Positions 13,867 to 26,190 of a stretch of 64,000 nucleotides of DNA are shown here, one piece after another (position 1 is the first letter of the stretch; the number at the start of each line of letters is the position of its first letter). The DNA comes from Chionis minor. Taxonomy: Eukaryota; Chordata; Aves; Charadriiformes; Chionididae. Position numbers and translations under genes: made by a program. The notes beneath the pieces were generated by a model that saw only the letters and a program-made list of their open reading frames with translations, made no database searches and had not been told where the DNA came from. Location of the stretch: positions 94,518 to 158,517 of the forward strand of contig VZSF01006565.1 in NCBI GenBank assembly GCA_013398295.1. Direction: 5' to 3'.

Positions 13867-15454
13867 AGAAAAGGAAAATCTTGTCAAGGTTTTTAGCTTG
13901 AAATCCAAAACATTGGCGAAGATTACAGTGGATAAAGTGTACACCGCTACGCTATAACGTAAAACTGACTTATCCTCCCCAGGTGACAGGCAACAGGCAT
14001 GAAAGGGGTGGGTCAAGAGTGTGTCTGAGGTGACCATTTTGGTTGAATTTAGGCTGGAAAGCTGCAAGAGCCATCCCAGCTCTCAACTGCAGCCTGATGA
14101 AGGCTTCTTTGTCAGTTCATCTAATAGTTGCTGCTCTTACAGCAGCTATTCATGGCTCTAGAATACTGAATAGAGGAGAACTGGCAGCATGACCATGTCT
14201 CTTTAAACCTGAGGAAAGCAAAATGTTTTTTTCAAAGCAGTTTCCCTTGAGGCCATCTCTCCTGACAGGTCCGCTTCAACCCCCTGACTCTACAAATACC
14301 TGAACTAATCACTTCTGCTTCCCTACACAGTCGCACCCAGTGCCTGCCCGGCGTCTGCAGAACAGCAGCTCTTTCCTTGGAGCTCAAGCTCCCTCTCTCC
14401 AACATCAAATCCATCATCTCCCCAAGCCCCCATCCTCTCCTCAGCTTTCCCCCCACCTCCCATCTTTTTCTTTTTTTCTACTTTCTGTGAAAGTTAAGTG
14501 AGGAATTGAGGCCTTTGAGACTTTTGAAAGGAATTGAAAATTCAAGAAGGTTTTTTTTATTTTCTTGAGGTTGGTCATAATCACGTAAAATTGGGTGCAC
14601 TTCGGTGGCTCATAGAGTATCACAAGTTGGAGTGCCCACCAAACTCAGGGATGTCAGGATAATTCAGGCACTTCCTTGGAATTGAGGGAGAAGTCTTTTT
14701 TGTTTACCTTCCGATCTTGATCTGCTGGAGAGAGATCCAGAGAAATTCCACATGTTTCAGCAGCTGGTTTGGAATCATTCCTTGTTGAGTGGTGTGAGCA
14801 GATTTCAGGGAGGTTCTTCAAAGCGTCTGTGTTTCCTTTATTTCCCTTCTTGGACATCTGTCTTACTCTTCCATTCCATATTTGTGCCTTCACACTGCCT
14901 GTTTTTTGAGCCTGTTGTCTCTTCAGTGTGGCACGGGGTCACAGTGCAGCCCCTCTACAGCCAAGGGCTGGCAGGGACGTTCTGTGTGGTGGAAGTTAGC
15001 TGTCTTGGGGAGGTGTCCACCTGGTCACCTCCACCAACCCCATCCACTCCCCCAGGAGGGAACTAACTCACCAGTTCCACAGTTAGCTGGGGAGATCATA
15101 CAACACACACGCTGGCACTCAGTCTCCATAGGTAACAACCTAAAAATACATGCTTTATTTCCCCATAAGGAAAAAAGAAAAGCCTCACCAAAAGAGATGT
15201 GCACCATAATTATCTTAGAAGAATTAGTACAATAGGTGTCTATATTCACGAAGCAGAGCTATTGTCAGAAGCAGAAATCTGTGCATAGCAGTAACGTGCT
15301 GTTCTTTGAGGACGCGTGACTCCTGCTAATACTGCTGGAAATTACTTACACGTACTGTTTGGACACAGCCTGGGTTCACCTCGTGAACCACGTGCTACCG
15401 AATGTCGCCTCAAAACAACCTCCCATTCACTATCTAAAGCCTTCTTATACCATA

Positions 15455-15473
15455 ACAAACAAACAAACAAACA
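15455..15473 (+). repeat. (AAAC)n microsatellite
   Basis: Four to five uninterrupted AAAC units. No other feature is attached. Confidence 0.9.
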
Positions 15474-15826
15474 ATGAGGTTTCTCTATACCTATACAGTT
15501 CAGAGTAAGGACAAAATAAATGCCTGTCCCTTCACAACTTTTACATCAGCTGTGGATTCTTTTCTTTCAACATCTCCGCTTAAGGAAATAGCTGTTACTA
15601 ATGCTGTCTCAAACAAAGCCAAGTCAAGTCAGATTTACCAGAAGACTACCACACAGATTTCTCAAAAGCGATTGAAAGATACAAAATTAAAATCTTTCTA
15701 CCTTACAAAAAACCCCCAAGGTAATAGCTCCTTCTGAAATGTAGGCATTTTAATAACTCCAGGAATCTGAAAAAGCAGCAGGCACCTCTTATGAATCTTT
15801 GTTTTGATTACTGTTTAATATTGCTG

Positions 15827-15849
15827 TGGTCTTCTCGTAGAGAAGACCA
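15827..15849. other. Perfect short hairpin, 10-bp arms
   Basis: The arm TGGTCTTCTC, a 3-base loop GTA and the arm GAGAAGACCA are exactly self-complementary. The structure is too short for a microRNA precursor and I see no flanking continuation beyond G·T-type pairs. It is recorded as a structural curiosity. Confidence 0.6.
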
Positions 15850-16448
15850 TGACAATGGCAGACATCAGAACCGAATTTAAGATTAGTGTAACACAGAAAA
15901 CTCAGATTTTACTTTAAAATAAGAATATCTAGAAAACTTGTCCCCTAGAGGTTTATTCACTACAGTAGTGCCACAACTTCATTACGGCCTTATGGGAGGT
16001 CAGTTGCAGAGAGTGGAATAAAATCTTGACCCAAACAGCAGATTATACCATTTCTCAGCATTGACGGTGCAGCTACCTTCCACTCGCTCATTCTCACTCA
16101 AGCTTTCAGTATCGTAGAAGAAATATTTCTGCACATACATCCAGTCAAGTGGCTTTGCTGTTAGCACAAAGAAATGAGAAGGCTTTATTTCGCACAGCAT
16201 TTTTGCTATGTAAGCAACATACAAAAAAAGGTTAAATGAGAGGTCCTCCACATTCAAGTTCCTTGCCTGAGAGCCAAAGCACTACAAGAGTAATTTTTTT
16301 AGGATAGAAAATATACAAAATCAATTAATTTTCCATATTGAAAATGCAAACAACATGCATTTAGAGAGGAAAAGGCAAACAATAAGTAATCTTTTTAATA
16401 CAAGTATCTTGTAGACAAATGAAGCCTTCCTGTTCAAAAGGCTTCATA

Positions 16449-16471
16449 ATTTTATTTATTTATTTATTTTA
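16449..16471 (+). repeat. (TTTA)n microsatellite
   Basis: About five tandem TTTA units between AATT and ACACAAAA sequence. Confidence 0.9.
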
Positions 16472-17823
16472 CACAAAACATGAGGGTCAAGCACAAAATG
16501 TGAGGACAGGAGGGTAAATTCCTTCAAGGATAAGTTTTGCTGAAGGCAAAAATAATTTATATGACTAACATAATTTCTGAGACTTAATTAAAAAACCCAA
16601 TCTAAGAGGTCAACAGAGGAGACAATATGACAAATTCAATAATACAGAGCAAATATTTTTTAGGTAGTCTCAATAAGAAAAGAATTTTTGACATACAAGC
16701 AGATGGTCAAATTCAAGAAGCCTGATGGAAAACAGTAGAAAAGACATCTTCTTCCAAAGGCAGAAGTAAAGTTTATAACCAAGAGGTGGCCTCAAGACAC
16801 CTTGGCCAGCCCCCAATCCCAAAATAAAATAGCGGCAATGCCATGCACCAGACAGAAATGAGCAGTGCAGCTAGGCAGAAATGAAGGAAAAAAAAAAGGG
16901 GGATTAAGTAAAAAGACAAAGGAACGGTAATGTCATATGAACATTCACTTCAAAGTATTATCAAGACTCATATCTGTATGAGCAAATAGGGAGGTCCAAA
17001 TGGAGCAGACCTCCAGAGTAAAACATCTGATGCCAAGGACCCCCATGTCCAACATTAGATGCATTTTGGAGGATTTTAACATGTATTTGATGTGATGAGT
17101 TTCCATAGACTGAATGCTCAGCAGCAGCTAGAGGACATCAGATGAACCTCCGAAGAACATCCTCCAGTTCAACTTCATTAGAAATTAATCCCGACTCTGC
17201 AGAGCAAAACACAATTCAATAAATGTGAAAGAGCGGAAGAGATGCTTCAAAAGTGCAAGCCTTATCCAGGCTAAAAAGGCAACGCAGGCACATCCTAAAA
17301 GACAGAGAGACCAAAACCAATCCTATCCCTCCGGACTAGACAAGACTAAGGGCCTAAATCAAAGGCCTGTCAATGGAAGCAAAGCATAAACAACGGAGTT
17401 GGTGGAGAACCAGAAACGAAATTGTGAATGTTGAAATGAAGATTTTCTTAAGGCTGTTTCTCCTTCTTCTAATCTGGTTTGATAAAAGAGGGTTAGGTAA
17501 TAGTTTAGTACATAAAGCCATTCAAGAAGTAATATGATGGTAAAACAACACTTCATCATCCAGAGAAGTGCAGTATAGTTTGGAATTTAATGCCCTTCTC
17601 TGTTACAAAGAAATTTGGAAATTGGTACATTTTTATTTTTAAAAAGGCATTTTAGTCACTGATTTGCATATTCTGAATGGAACAATGAAGTTTAGTATGA
17701 TGGAATCTATACACAATAAGTTGCATTAAGCTACTAATTAGCAGTTTCTCAAGCTATGCCTGACACACATTGAATCTATGACACTATGAGAAAAATTATA
17801 AGTTCTGTGGAAAACAAAATTTC

Positions 17824-17846
17824 TTCCTTCCTTCCTTCCTTCCTTT
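17824..17846 (+). repeat. (TTCC)n microsatellite
   Basis: About five and a half TTCC units; the minus strand reads GGAA. Confidence 0.9.
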
Positions 17847-19276
17847 CACTAACAGTGAAAACCAAGGACTGGTGGGATTTTACCCGTAACAAACTATTAG
17901 AAGAAAGACTTAGACTTAATTATTTAATAAGGAGGATGATTATCCTTGCTCATTTTGGTTAGATGATTGATTCTGGTGTTCACAAGTCTCAGACTATACA
18001 AACCAGTACTTACGACAGAAAACTAGAAAGCTGGGACAGGGAAGGAAACATGGCAAGATTAGATCATGTTCTTGAGGGCTGTCACAAAAAATTGGTAACA
18101 CGATTATTGGAGCCCATGCAAGACCAAGACCAAGCTAAATCCAGTAAAACATCCAGCAAAATGGCTAAGTAAGCATTTTACAGGCTCCATTCAGTGCTGA
18201 TACGGCTGTAGCCTGTCATATAAAATCTAAACTCTTCTCCATCCTCTATTCATTGGTGTGTCCTGAGCAGCTGGAATTCGAGCGTGATGACAGCGCTTTC
18301 TCTTAGCCGACTTTTTCACAATCGCTTCCCCTGGCTTCATGAAGAATATGGTAATTTGCTCACGTTTCCTTGGAGGAAAGGTAATATTTAAATGCAAGAC
18401 AGTCTCAACAAGCAAGTAAAAGAAATGGAACAGCACTGACCACTCCGTTCCATGCCTGCCCAAATGTATCCTCACAATCCTCTGCATTAGAACAGAGACT
18501 GAAGTGATCCACAATGTCCCACCTAGTATTCTTATTAATGCCGGCCTTCATAAGCAGTTGGAGTATCACTGTCTACACTGAATTTTTCTGATGTCTGTTT
18601 TACTTTTTTTTTTTTTTAATAATGGCCTACTTACTTTATATCTCCTTACACTTATTAGGATAATATTCCACATTTATCGTCTCCTCTTACACTGAGTCAA
18701 CTACACAGGCAATCTGACAGCTGAATTACGTACGGCACCGCTGTCAGTCTCAGAGATACAAATGCCTTTCTCTCTTTGGTGCCATTTAGCACCAAACTTA
18801 CGCAACAATAAGCAAAAGTGGCGCCATACCTCTACCTCCCAAACACCTCTACTTGGTGGTAGATGGTGGAAGATGACCATCTTCCTTTTTTTTTTTCCCT
18901 GCAAGCTTTCAGATGGACAGCTCTGTCTAAATTTGACTTTAAAAAGAAGAGGGAGGTCTGCCTAAAAATCGGCACACTTGCATCCTCCACGTTGCTTTCA
19001 TACCACTTCGCATAAGGCTGGTGGCTTACTATAATCAACCTTCACCTTAAGGAAAAAAACTCTTCGTCATACAAAGCATCTGATTTTTAAAGTATATAAA
19101 TATTTCCCGGAAAGCTATATTTATGTGAACACCGCCACCCTAGGCAGTTGGACCTGGCAGTTCACGCGTAGGTAGATTAAAAAGAAAGGGCGCGGATGGG
19201 TCAGAGGCAGAGGAAGAGCCGGTCACTTCATTTATTTACCTAGTCTGCTTGGCTATTGCTGGCCAAGTTTGCTCTT

Positions 19277-19625
19277 GGAACAATGAGAAAGGCCAATTAA
19301 TTTATCAATCTGTACTCCTCTCTGCCATAACATATTTTCCCCTTGCCAACAAAAAACGTGTCCATTATCAGCCAGGTCCCTGTCCTCCCCGGCAGCTCGT
19401 GCAGCTGTATAATTACACTTCTTCCCTTGACAACTTGCATGATTGTTTTCCTAACAGTATATTACTTCGTTAGTACTTTCCAATATACGTTATTTTTAAA
19501 CTGTCACTTTTGCCCAACTCATCCCAATTCGCACTCGTCTGTTTATCATAACAATCATTAATAACTGTCACTCCACGCCATCAATTTAACGAACTCACTC
19601 CCTCATTAGCATGTTCTAGCATTTG
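19277..19625. promoter_or_regulatory. Candidate conserved noncoding element
   Basis: Unique sequence with no repeat signature and a dense set of developmental-factor-type sites. There is a homeodomain-like cluster CAATTAATTTATCAATC at 19294-19310. An E-box CAGCTG at 19402-19407 is followed within 3 bases by TAATTA at 19410-19415. Further ATCATTAATAACTG-like sites lie near 19554. Such clustering is typical of vertebrate CNEs, but I cannot align other genomes, so the call rests on composition and motifs only. Confidence 0.3.
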
Positions 19626-20919
19626 TTCCGTAGAAAGGCTGATTATTTTCTACAACAGGCCAAGCCAATTACTTTAGTGAAATGGAATCACATTAATCAA
19701 AACTTAACAAGGTGGCAAATTTAAAGATATCAGATTGCAAAAGACAGCATAACTAATATGTCAATGTCAGAGGTACTACGTAGGTATGCAGCAGCTGTAC
19801 TAAATATATCTCTTCATGAAGGCCACATGAATTTTGACATTTCATATGATCTGACAACTACCAAAGTGATATTAGAAGGCTGGAGGCTGGGCTGAGCTGC
19901 TCCCGGCGACTTCTGTAGATTGAGGCAAGGGCAGCGAAGAGAGGCAAAGAGGGAGGAGAGAAAGGAAATGGTGACCACGTATGTCTACAATGCCTGGTAG
20001 ATGGCACTTTATCACGTCCCTCTATGCCAAAACATTTTATTTTACACCTCAAATTATGATGCTCATCAATTATACCTTGACAGCTGCATCAGAACCAGCT
20101 GTAAACACGCAGCGTCCAGCAGTGTGAAAATAGGTTGACCCAACAAATAAATACTAGTTTTTACCTTTCGGTCTACATTGCAGAGAGGATGGAACATTCT
20201 TCCCACAGCACCTTTTTCCTTTTAAAGAGAAAGCTCAAACTTTTATTTTTCTCTGTTACTTATTAAGAAGCTTTTAAGTTAAGTCAAAGAGCCTGCATCC
20301 CAAATCTTTGCGCAATCCATCAGTGCAAACGTTTCTAAACATGCTGGGGTTCATGCAGCAGCAGAAGGTAAGCACTCACCATTAGTCCTCACCAGTTTGG
20401 ACAGGAAATTACAGCTTTATTAAACACATCTGAACGCTCTTTGGTTTTCCATAGAGATATAGCAGCAAATGCTCATGGCTCATTTAAAAAAAAGTATGTC
20501 TGTTTTAAAAGCCGGGCAGAATATCCCAAGGATTCCAACTTCTGTTGTATAATATTATTAGCCTTGGTTATATCATACAGTTCAAGAAATTGCACAGTGA
20601 TTCATTTTTTACAACTTAAATAGCTATTTGCTTCAGTTGCCAGGTTGAACATGATAAATGTATATGATAAAAAAGAACAAAGAGAAGGGCCAGTTCTTAT
20701 AAACCTACAACATTAGTCAATGTATTAACCCATTCCTTTCTAATTGTTGGCATTTTAGTGTTCATCATGGACAAGTTTGCTCACTTCAACCTGTGTTCTG
20801 TTAAACATTTGGATTTGGAGAAATATATGAGCATACAAAGAATTGTTCGTTTTCATTAACCACTAAGCTGCCAGAACTTTTAAAAGGCGATGTTAAGCCA
20901 TCACCAAATTTAAAATCAG
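19626..20919. other. Noncoding unique sequence, no gene seen
   Basis: AT-rich sequence with no recognisable exon or transposon. A somewhat purine-rich patch near 19880-19975 is unremarkable. The open frames are about 60 codons and without motifs. Confidence 0.65.
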
Positions 20920-21180
20920 GAAAGCAAGACGAAAAATGGACCTCAAAAGATCAAAGATCACCTCATCCAACCCATACTTGTAGATATAAGTAATCAAGTT
21001 TATGCACTTTGCAGTCAAAATTAAAAAAAAAAAAAAAATAACCCTCCTGAGAAGCTGCACTTGTTTGCCCGTTTCCACGTTTAACAGTATTTATTGTGAG
21101 AAAAATTGTCCTTATATTCATTCTGTATTCCTCCTGTTACAATGTGAGCATTATTTTCTATCCTTCCTTTGGTGAATCTG
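20920..21180 (-). mobile_element. Ancient CR1 LINE fragment (minus strand)
   Basis: Read on the minus strand, this is a degraded CR1 3' region. The 3' tail block lies near 20941-20982 (on the plus strand GGACCTCAAAAGATCAAAGA followed by TCACCTCATCCAACCC), matching the reverse complement of the CR1 GGTTGGA-GATGATC-AGGTCC block. About 120 bases farther along the plus strand, near 21098-21175, is a stretch of the form GAGAAAAATTGTCCTTATATTC then TCTGTATTCCTCC then CTATCCTTCCTTTGGTG. This corresponds in the correct order to the antisense CR1 segment upstream of the tail. A 16-base A-run at 21023-21038 interrupts it. The heavy divergence indicates an old insertion, possibly predating modern bird orders. 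It could belong to an older CR1-like family. Confidence 0.62.
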
Positions 21181-24100
21181 CAAAACAGCTAGTTATTAAG
21201 AAAAGGCAGTGATCATTTTTTACATATTTGCAGGCTTATCTATTTCTCCCTCCCAATATGTAAACCTACCCAAACTTTAATTTTTTCCATTTCACTTATA
21301 ACAGCCAAAAAATGCCATTTTGATTTCTAAGATAATACTGTAATGCAGATACTAAAGTAATTAGGATTTTTGCCAAAATGTTAAATTAACTCGCTAACAC
21401 ACTTAGCCGGCTTAGAAATACTTGTCCCATATGATATCAACTGGTATTTATTGGTTCATTATTTCTAATTAAATTCAAAAGATGCATTAATATATATTAC
21501 TCCTTTACCTGACAGGTGTCATAACCTAAGATTTAACTCTACAATGAATTTATCAAGAAACACCAACTCTTAAGACTAATACACTTTTTTGGGTTGTTTT
21601 TTTTTTTTTTAAGTAAGAAGATTTATTTCATTTGAGTGTATAAGCGCGAGAGACGAGAAGTGCAGATGGCTTCGAGGGGCACTTTGCTGATACAACTAAA
21701 ACTCCTCTGCAAACGATGAAACATTCTTCTCTTTTAATTGGTATTTTTACGATTATAGGAAAGTGAATAAGCTCAATAAAAAACAGAAACTAAAATACTA
21801 TCTCGTTACACACTTGAGAAGACATCAACAGATTTACTACAGCTCTCATTCTGGGTTTTCTTAATCCAAGACAACCTGTACCTATAGCATTATCCATCTC
21901 AAAGGACTTCAGCAGGTCCTGAGCAAAATACTTCATCCACCATCAAAATGCAACTAAGCATCGCACTTTACACTGCAAGACACCAATACCTAATAGTTTA
22001 AGAAAGAAACAGTCATACTGTATTTTATAGCTAGCCAAACTCGGTAGAAAATTTGGCTTTGATAAAATGCAGCTACTCTATCTGAAGCATCCGGGACACT
22101 AGAGCAGAAGGACCTGACGTGTTGAGTAAGGGGAGGATCGTCAAAAGCCCGTATGAAAACATGTTTTTTATCAGTACTCTGATAGTGCTAACAGTTCCCA
22201 GGCTCTGAACAAAGTGTGGTGCAGCAGGAACCGCAACGCATGAAATATCCACCTGCAAGAACACGGAACCCTCTGGACCAGACTTTTCAAGCGCTCAGGT
22301 GGCCAATCCCCATGGATGTTGACTGCGAATCCATTTCGTTGTGAGTCAGGGCAGATAATCTGTCCCAGGTATTAGGCATTTAGGCACCAAGACAAGAAGG
22401 TTTTCCTATGGCTTCACTATGCCCAAGCAGAAGAGAAACCTGTATGGCCGGAACAGTAAATTTAAGTGCCTGTATTTCCATGAAAGGATTTAATTAAAGG
22501 ACTTCATTCATGGGAACTAAGCCTTTATACCACCCCAGTAACTAAGCTCCATTTCAGCTGTTTCTATAGACAGCCTATAGCACATGGACATTACATAAAC
22601 CCATGAGGTCCACCCAGCCACCCGTGGCCGAACCCCAGCTGAAGCAGAAGCAGACAGGAGGCCAGGCACAGCGAGCGCCACTCCTGCCCGTCGCCGACGT
22701 CCCACCCCAAGGCTGCCACAGGGAGGTCTTCTATTTCCACCCCCCCTCATCCACCAGTCTGCTTAAAGAAAGAATCCATTTTCCTCACAGCGATAACTAC
22801 GCCCATGATAATAACAAAAAGTGCATTGCCCCCTGTTCTCCGCCACTCAATACAGAACTTTTTTAAAATATTACTTCAAGGTTTAAAATGCATGTGAAAA
22901 TGACAGTCTACATTAAAATAATGGATCAATGCCTCAAGTTATTATCACTGACTACTGCCAATGAACTGTATTTTATTCATTTGCTGATTGCTTAGAAGGC
23001 ACCCTCCAAAGCAATACGTTTGTGTATTTTTTTCCTCTTGGCTACCTTATTCTTTCATATCAATTAATTTCCAAAGATGACAACTTGAGCTGGTCTTGGT
23101 AACGGTTCTCACTTTGGATAACTAAATTATGCATAACAATATAGCTCCCTCTGTTCACAGCCATTCGAGACAGAATATATTCTCATCAGATGTATAATAA
23201 TTTGGAATTGACCTGCTAAGTATAAAAGTAAATAACAAAGTTCTCTACCACAGATTACGCTAAAAGCTCCATTGTCGTCCCTTCCTGCGCGTCCGTTAGT
23301 GAGAAGTGCAGCAGTAACAGGCACTTGTCTTTTTTCAACGTGACACTACCATCACCGGCATCTTTGAACCGCTTCCAGGAAAGATGTGGTGTACATATTA
23401 AATGAGCACCAGGAGTATGAACATCACAGCAACTGAAATAAAATTAAATTTTGGGATTCTGAATGATCCGGTTCTGTTAAGATACATGGAAAAAATTTAG
23501 CTCCTGCCTTTTCACCGTGTGCTGCCTACTGTGTCTAAGATTAATCCCACAGGAGGGTTTTTTTATTTCCTATTCTGCCTATCTTTCATCTTCACCCCAG
23601 ACTAAGCAGATGGATGTGAATTCAAAGTTTTCTGATCTTTAGCACAAGTTATGGAGGGTTATCTTTGGCTGTATATCTTTCTGCTGGCAGCACTCCCTTG
23701 GTGATGAAGGATTAACCACCACAGCTGTCTCTTCCCAGAATGATGCAGTGCAGCGCTCCTCAACACGACAGCATCACTTAATCTTAATGTCCGCTCTTCC
23801 AGCGCAGCCGCGCAGGACAAAGCCAATCAACATCAGATGCCACCAAGATGGACCTACTGCTTGGCCCTGGAGTCTTTCACCCTCGCACACCTATTAATCA
23901 ACATCACCCAGCCCAATCCCAGCGTTCACTTCTTTCCAACCACAGTTAAACTAAGCCAGGTTTTATATTAACAGATCAAGATATATAGAAGTCTCGCTAG
24001 AGATGAACTATGCATACGCAGAAACATGGAGCAAATTCAAATCAAGTTTTAAACCTCCTTACCTACAAAACAAAGGTGTAAACATTTTGTTTTAAAGCCT

Positions 24101-25090
24101 AACTACCTGAATTTCTATTTTTTACATCTTGACACTCACCAATAAGAAAAGCTGCCTCTTATCTTTCATGCCTTCAAAGCCTTAAGAGGGCATAACGACA
24201 ACATCTTGAGCTTGATGTTTTTATTAGGAATTGGGCTACGCCACAAATGCAGAACATACGTAACTAAAAGTTCCTTAGTCTCAAGCAAACACTTCTGCAG
24301 AAGAGTATTATCTTGCCAAGATTTATTTTCTCCACTTTAATCTCTTGTATGCAGACTGTTTAGTAGTTTCCTCTCTTCTACCTACTCCCCCCAGCTCCAG
24401 AGCAATTAGAACATAGCGGCTTCCTTCATCCCCCCCTCCCACTTTTTAGAGCTAGCAAGTTCTCAACAGCAAATGCAATAAAACAGTAAATTATAGCTAG
24501 AGTTTACTAAACAAATGCAACCTAGTTAAATTTAGAAAAATCTTCACTTTTGCTTACATTTGCAATTTTACTGCTGAACTACTGGTATTTCTTACTTATG
24601 CAACATTAAAATGTATAAGAAATCCTCTTGTGTGCTATATGCAGCAACTACTCTTGATTTATAATACCCAATTTAGAAAAAAAACCCCACAACTAAACCT
24701 GATTTAAATCACAGATTACTCTGTAAAACACAAGCAAGGAACTATTCCAAATCCTAAATGTAATTTAAACATATTTATATTTTACAGTGATATATTTTCT
24801 CCCATTCCTTGTCTTACTACTGTAAACTTTCTGTAATTATATAAGCAATTTCCCTGAGGTCACAACATTGATCACAGTTATATATTGCTCAAGTATTACA
24901 AAACATAACTCGCAATAAAATATGGCCGGACATCACTACATAATTTCACACAAAGAACTGCAAAGCTGAAGTTCGAGAGTGCTGAATTTGGCAACGGGGT
25001 GTTTTCGATAGATTATTCATTTCCTCCTTACACCACCATTAACTGATTAGTGTTGAAATATCACCAAAAGCATTAAGTTCCCACGTCAAG
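21181..25090. other. Noncoding unique sequence, no gene seen
   Basis: About 3.9 kb without a supported gene. It includes a 14-base T-run at about 21597-21610. A short CpG-richer patch at 22621-22720 has eight CpGs in about 100 bases, in an otherwise CpG-poor neighbourhood. The rest is AT-rich, with open frames no longer than 87 codons. Confidence 0.65.
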
Positions 25091-25095
25091 AAATG

Positions 25096-25103
25096 TATAA
25101 AAG
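25096..25103 (+). promoter_or_regulatory. Possible TATA box upstream of CpG-rich stretch
   Basis: TATAAAAG is an exact match to the core-promoter TATA consensus. If used, transcription would start about 25-35 bases downstream, near 25121-25138, right at the edge of the CpG-rich region that begins at about 25140. TATA strings are common in AT-rich DNA; only the position makes this one notable. No initiator or transcript evidence is visible. Confidence 0.25.
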
Positions 25104-25139
25104 GACAGAGTAAGGGGGGAGAGCATCTGAAACAGCTTA

Positions 25140-26190
25140 AACGGGAAGCCAAAGCGCGCGATCCCTTCAGATTGTTCCTTTCCCTCGTTGCAATGTTATG
25201 TCAGTCGCCCCAGAAAGTGGCGCGGTGGTGGAATACCCTGGAAGGGCTCACAGCAGAAAAACCCCACAGGAGCGCGGCTCAATTTTTAGCGTTTCTGGTT
25301 GAGCGAGAGGTCTCACACGCTTAATGAGAGGAGAGTTCACAGCTCGCAATGCGCTATGCAAATAGATGTTATTTAGGAGCAGTTAGCGTTGGCATGTTGC
25401 ACAGCGGAGCTGATGCACCCGTCACTGAAGGCTGGTTAACAAACGCACGGCTCCCCTTCGGGAAGTTGCTTATAAAAAAGGGAAATGAAGAATTGAAGGG
25501 AAAGAGAAGGCGATTGGAGCTCACTGGGCAGAAGGAGTGGTAGTAAAAGGCTGAAGAGCAGCCATTCACGCTGTGTATTATACAAACACAGCAAACCGCA
25601 ACCGTGAGCGTTTGCTTTGATCCGGAGCTCCAGTAGATCGGAGCAGGTTGGGTTCCTGCCTCACGGGGAGTTCTCCGGGAGCGTTCAGAGTCATCCAGAG
25701 AGACTAGCAACACACACACACACACACTTTCTCAATAAACTTTACGATTTCAAAATCATAAAACATGATCACCTCACAGGCCCGCCAACGGTAACCGTCA
25801 CTTTGCTGAAACCTAACTTGTAGATAAATGGCACAAAACTAAGGCTCAGTGCACGCAACGAGCCACTATGGAGACTGACCACGTTTCCCAACGGGCAGCG
25901 TGGCCCTACAGGCCCTGCTACAGATCAGTATGAGCTTTTATCACTTTTTTATCGTGCCACTCGGCTCAAAAAAAGGGAAATGGACAGGTTCCAACAGCGC
26001 CCCGCTGCAGTGCAGTCCTGTGCAATGTTACGTCTCTCCGTTCTGGGAAGCAAAGGAGTCAGGCAGACTCCTCTTCCCCAAAAGGATCACGGCAACCTGT
26101 AGTCTAAAGGCACAGAGATGACAAACACAAGTTTCAAGCTAAGCAGCTCGGGACTCCCTCCTGTTAACTCACACAAATGTACAAACGCCC
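25140..26190. promoter_or_regulatory. Orphan CpG island, candidate promoter or enhancer
   Basis: CpG dinucleotides become abrupt and dense here. By hand count there are about 31 CpGs in 25141-25700, roughly 3 per 60 bases, against 0 to 1 per 60 bases in most of the window. The G+C content of the same segment is near 50 percent, so the observed/expected CpG ratio is about 0.8, in the usual CpG-island range. CpG stays elevated to about 26190. Inside are an octamer ATGCAAAT (25356-25363, the POU/OCT site) and TATAAAAA (25471-25478). A TATA box lies just outside at 25096. No open frame here looks like a real first exon: the frames on the two strands overlap and carry no motif. CpG islands normally mark promoters active in the germ line, so an unannotated noncoding RNA start or a distal regulatory hub is the inferred role. 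No transcript orientation can be assigned. Confidence 0.5.
25710..25727 (+). repeat. (AC)n microsatellite
   Basis: Nine AC dinucleotides, located within the CpG-rich stretch. Confidence 0.9.

Larger units (their letters stand above)
10212..19276. other. Noncoding unique sequence, no gene seen
   Basis: About 9 kb with no supported exon. It contains a 16-base A-run (11382-11397), a C-rich tract (13841), AAAC, TTTA and TTCC microsatellites (15455, 16450, 17824), a 14-base T-run (18604-18617) and a perfect 10-bp hairpin (15827). Open frames of 100 to 118 codons at 12679-13035, 14752-15066 and 14882-15235 overlap one another or an opposite-strand frame, with no recognised domain. The segment 14250-15060 is somewhat less AT-rich than its surroundings but matches no element I know. 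Confidence 0.6.

Noticed and set aside
25215..25245. GGTGGTGGAATACCCTGGAA, resembling the internal CR1 segment
   Set aside because: Only about 20 bases resemble CR1 and no tail follows; probably coincidence.
25349..25725. Open frames on both strands within the CpG-rich stretch, possible first exon
   Set aside because: The frames overlap on opposite strands, have no motif, and are explained by higher GC lowering stop frequency.
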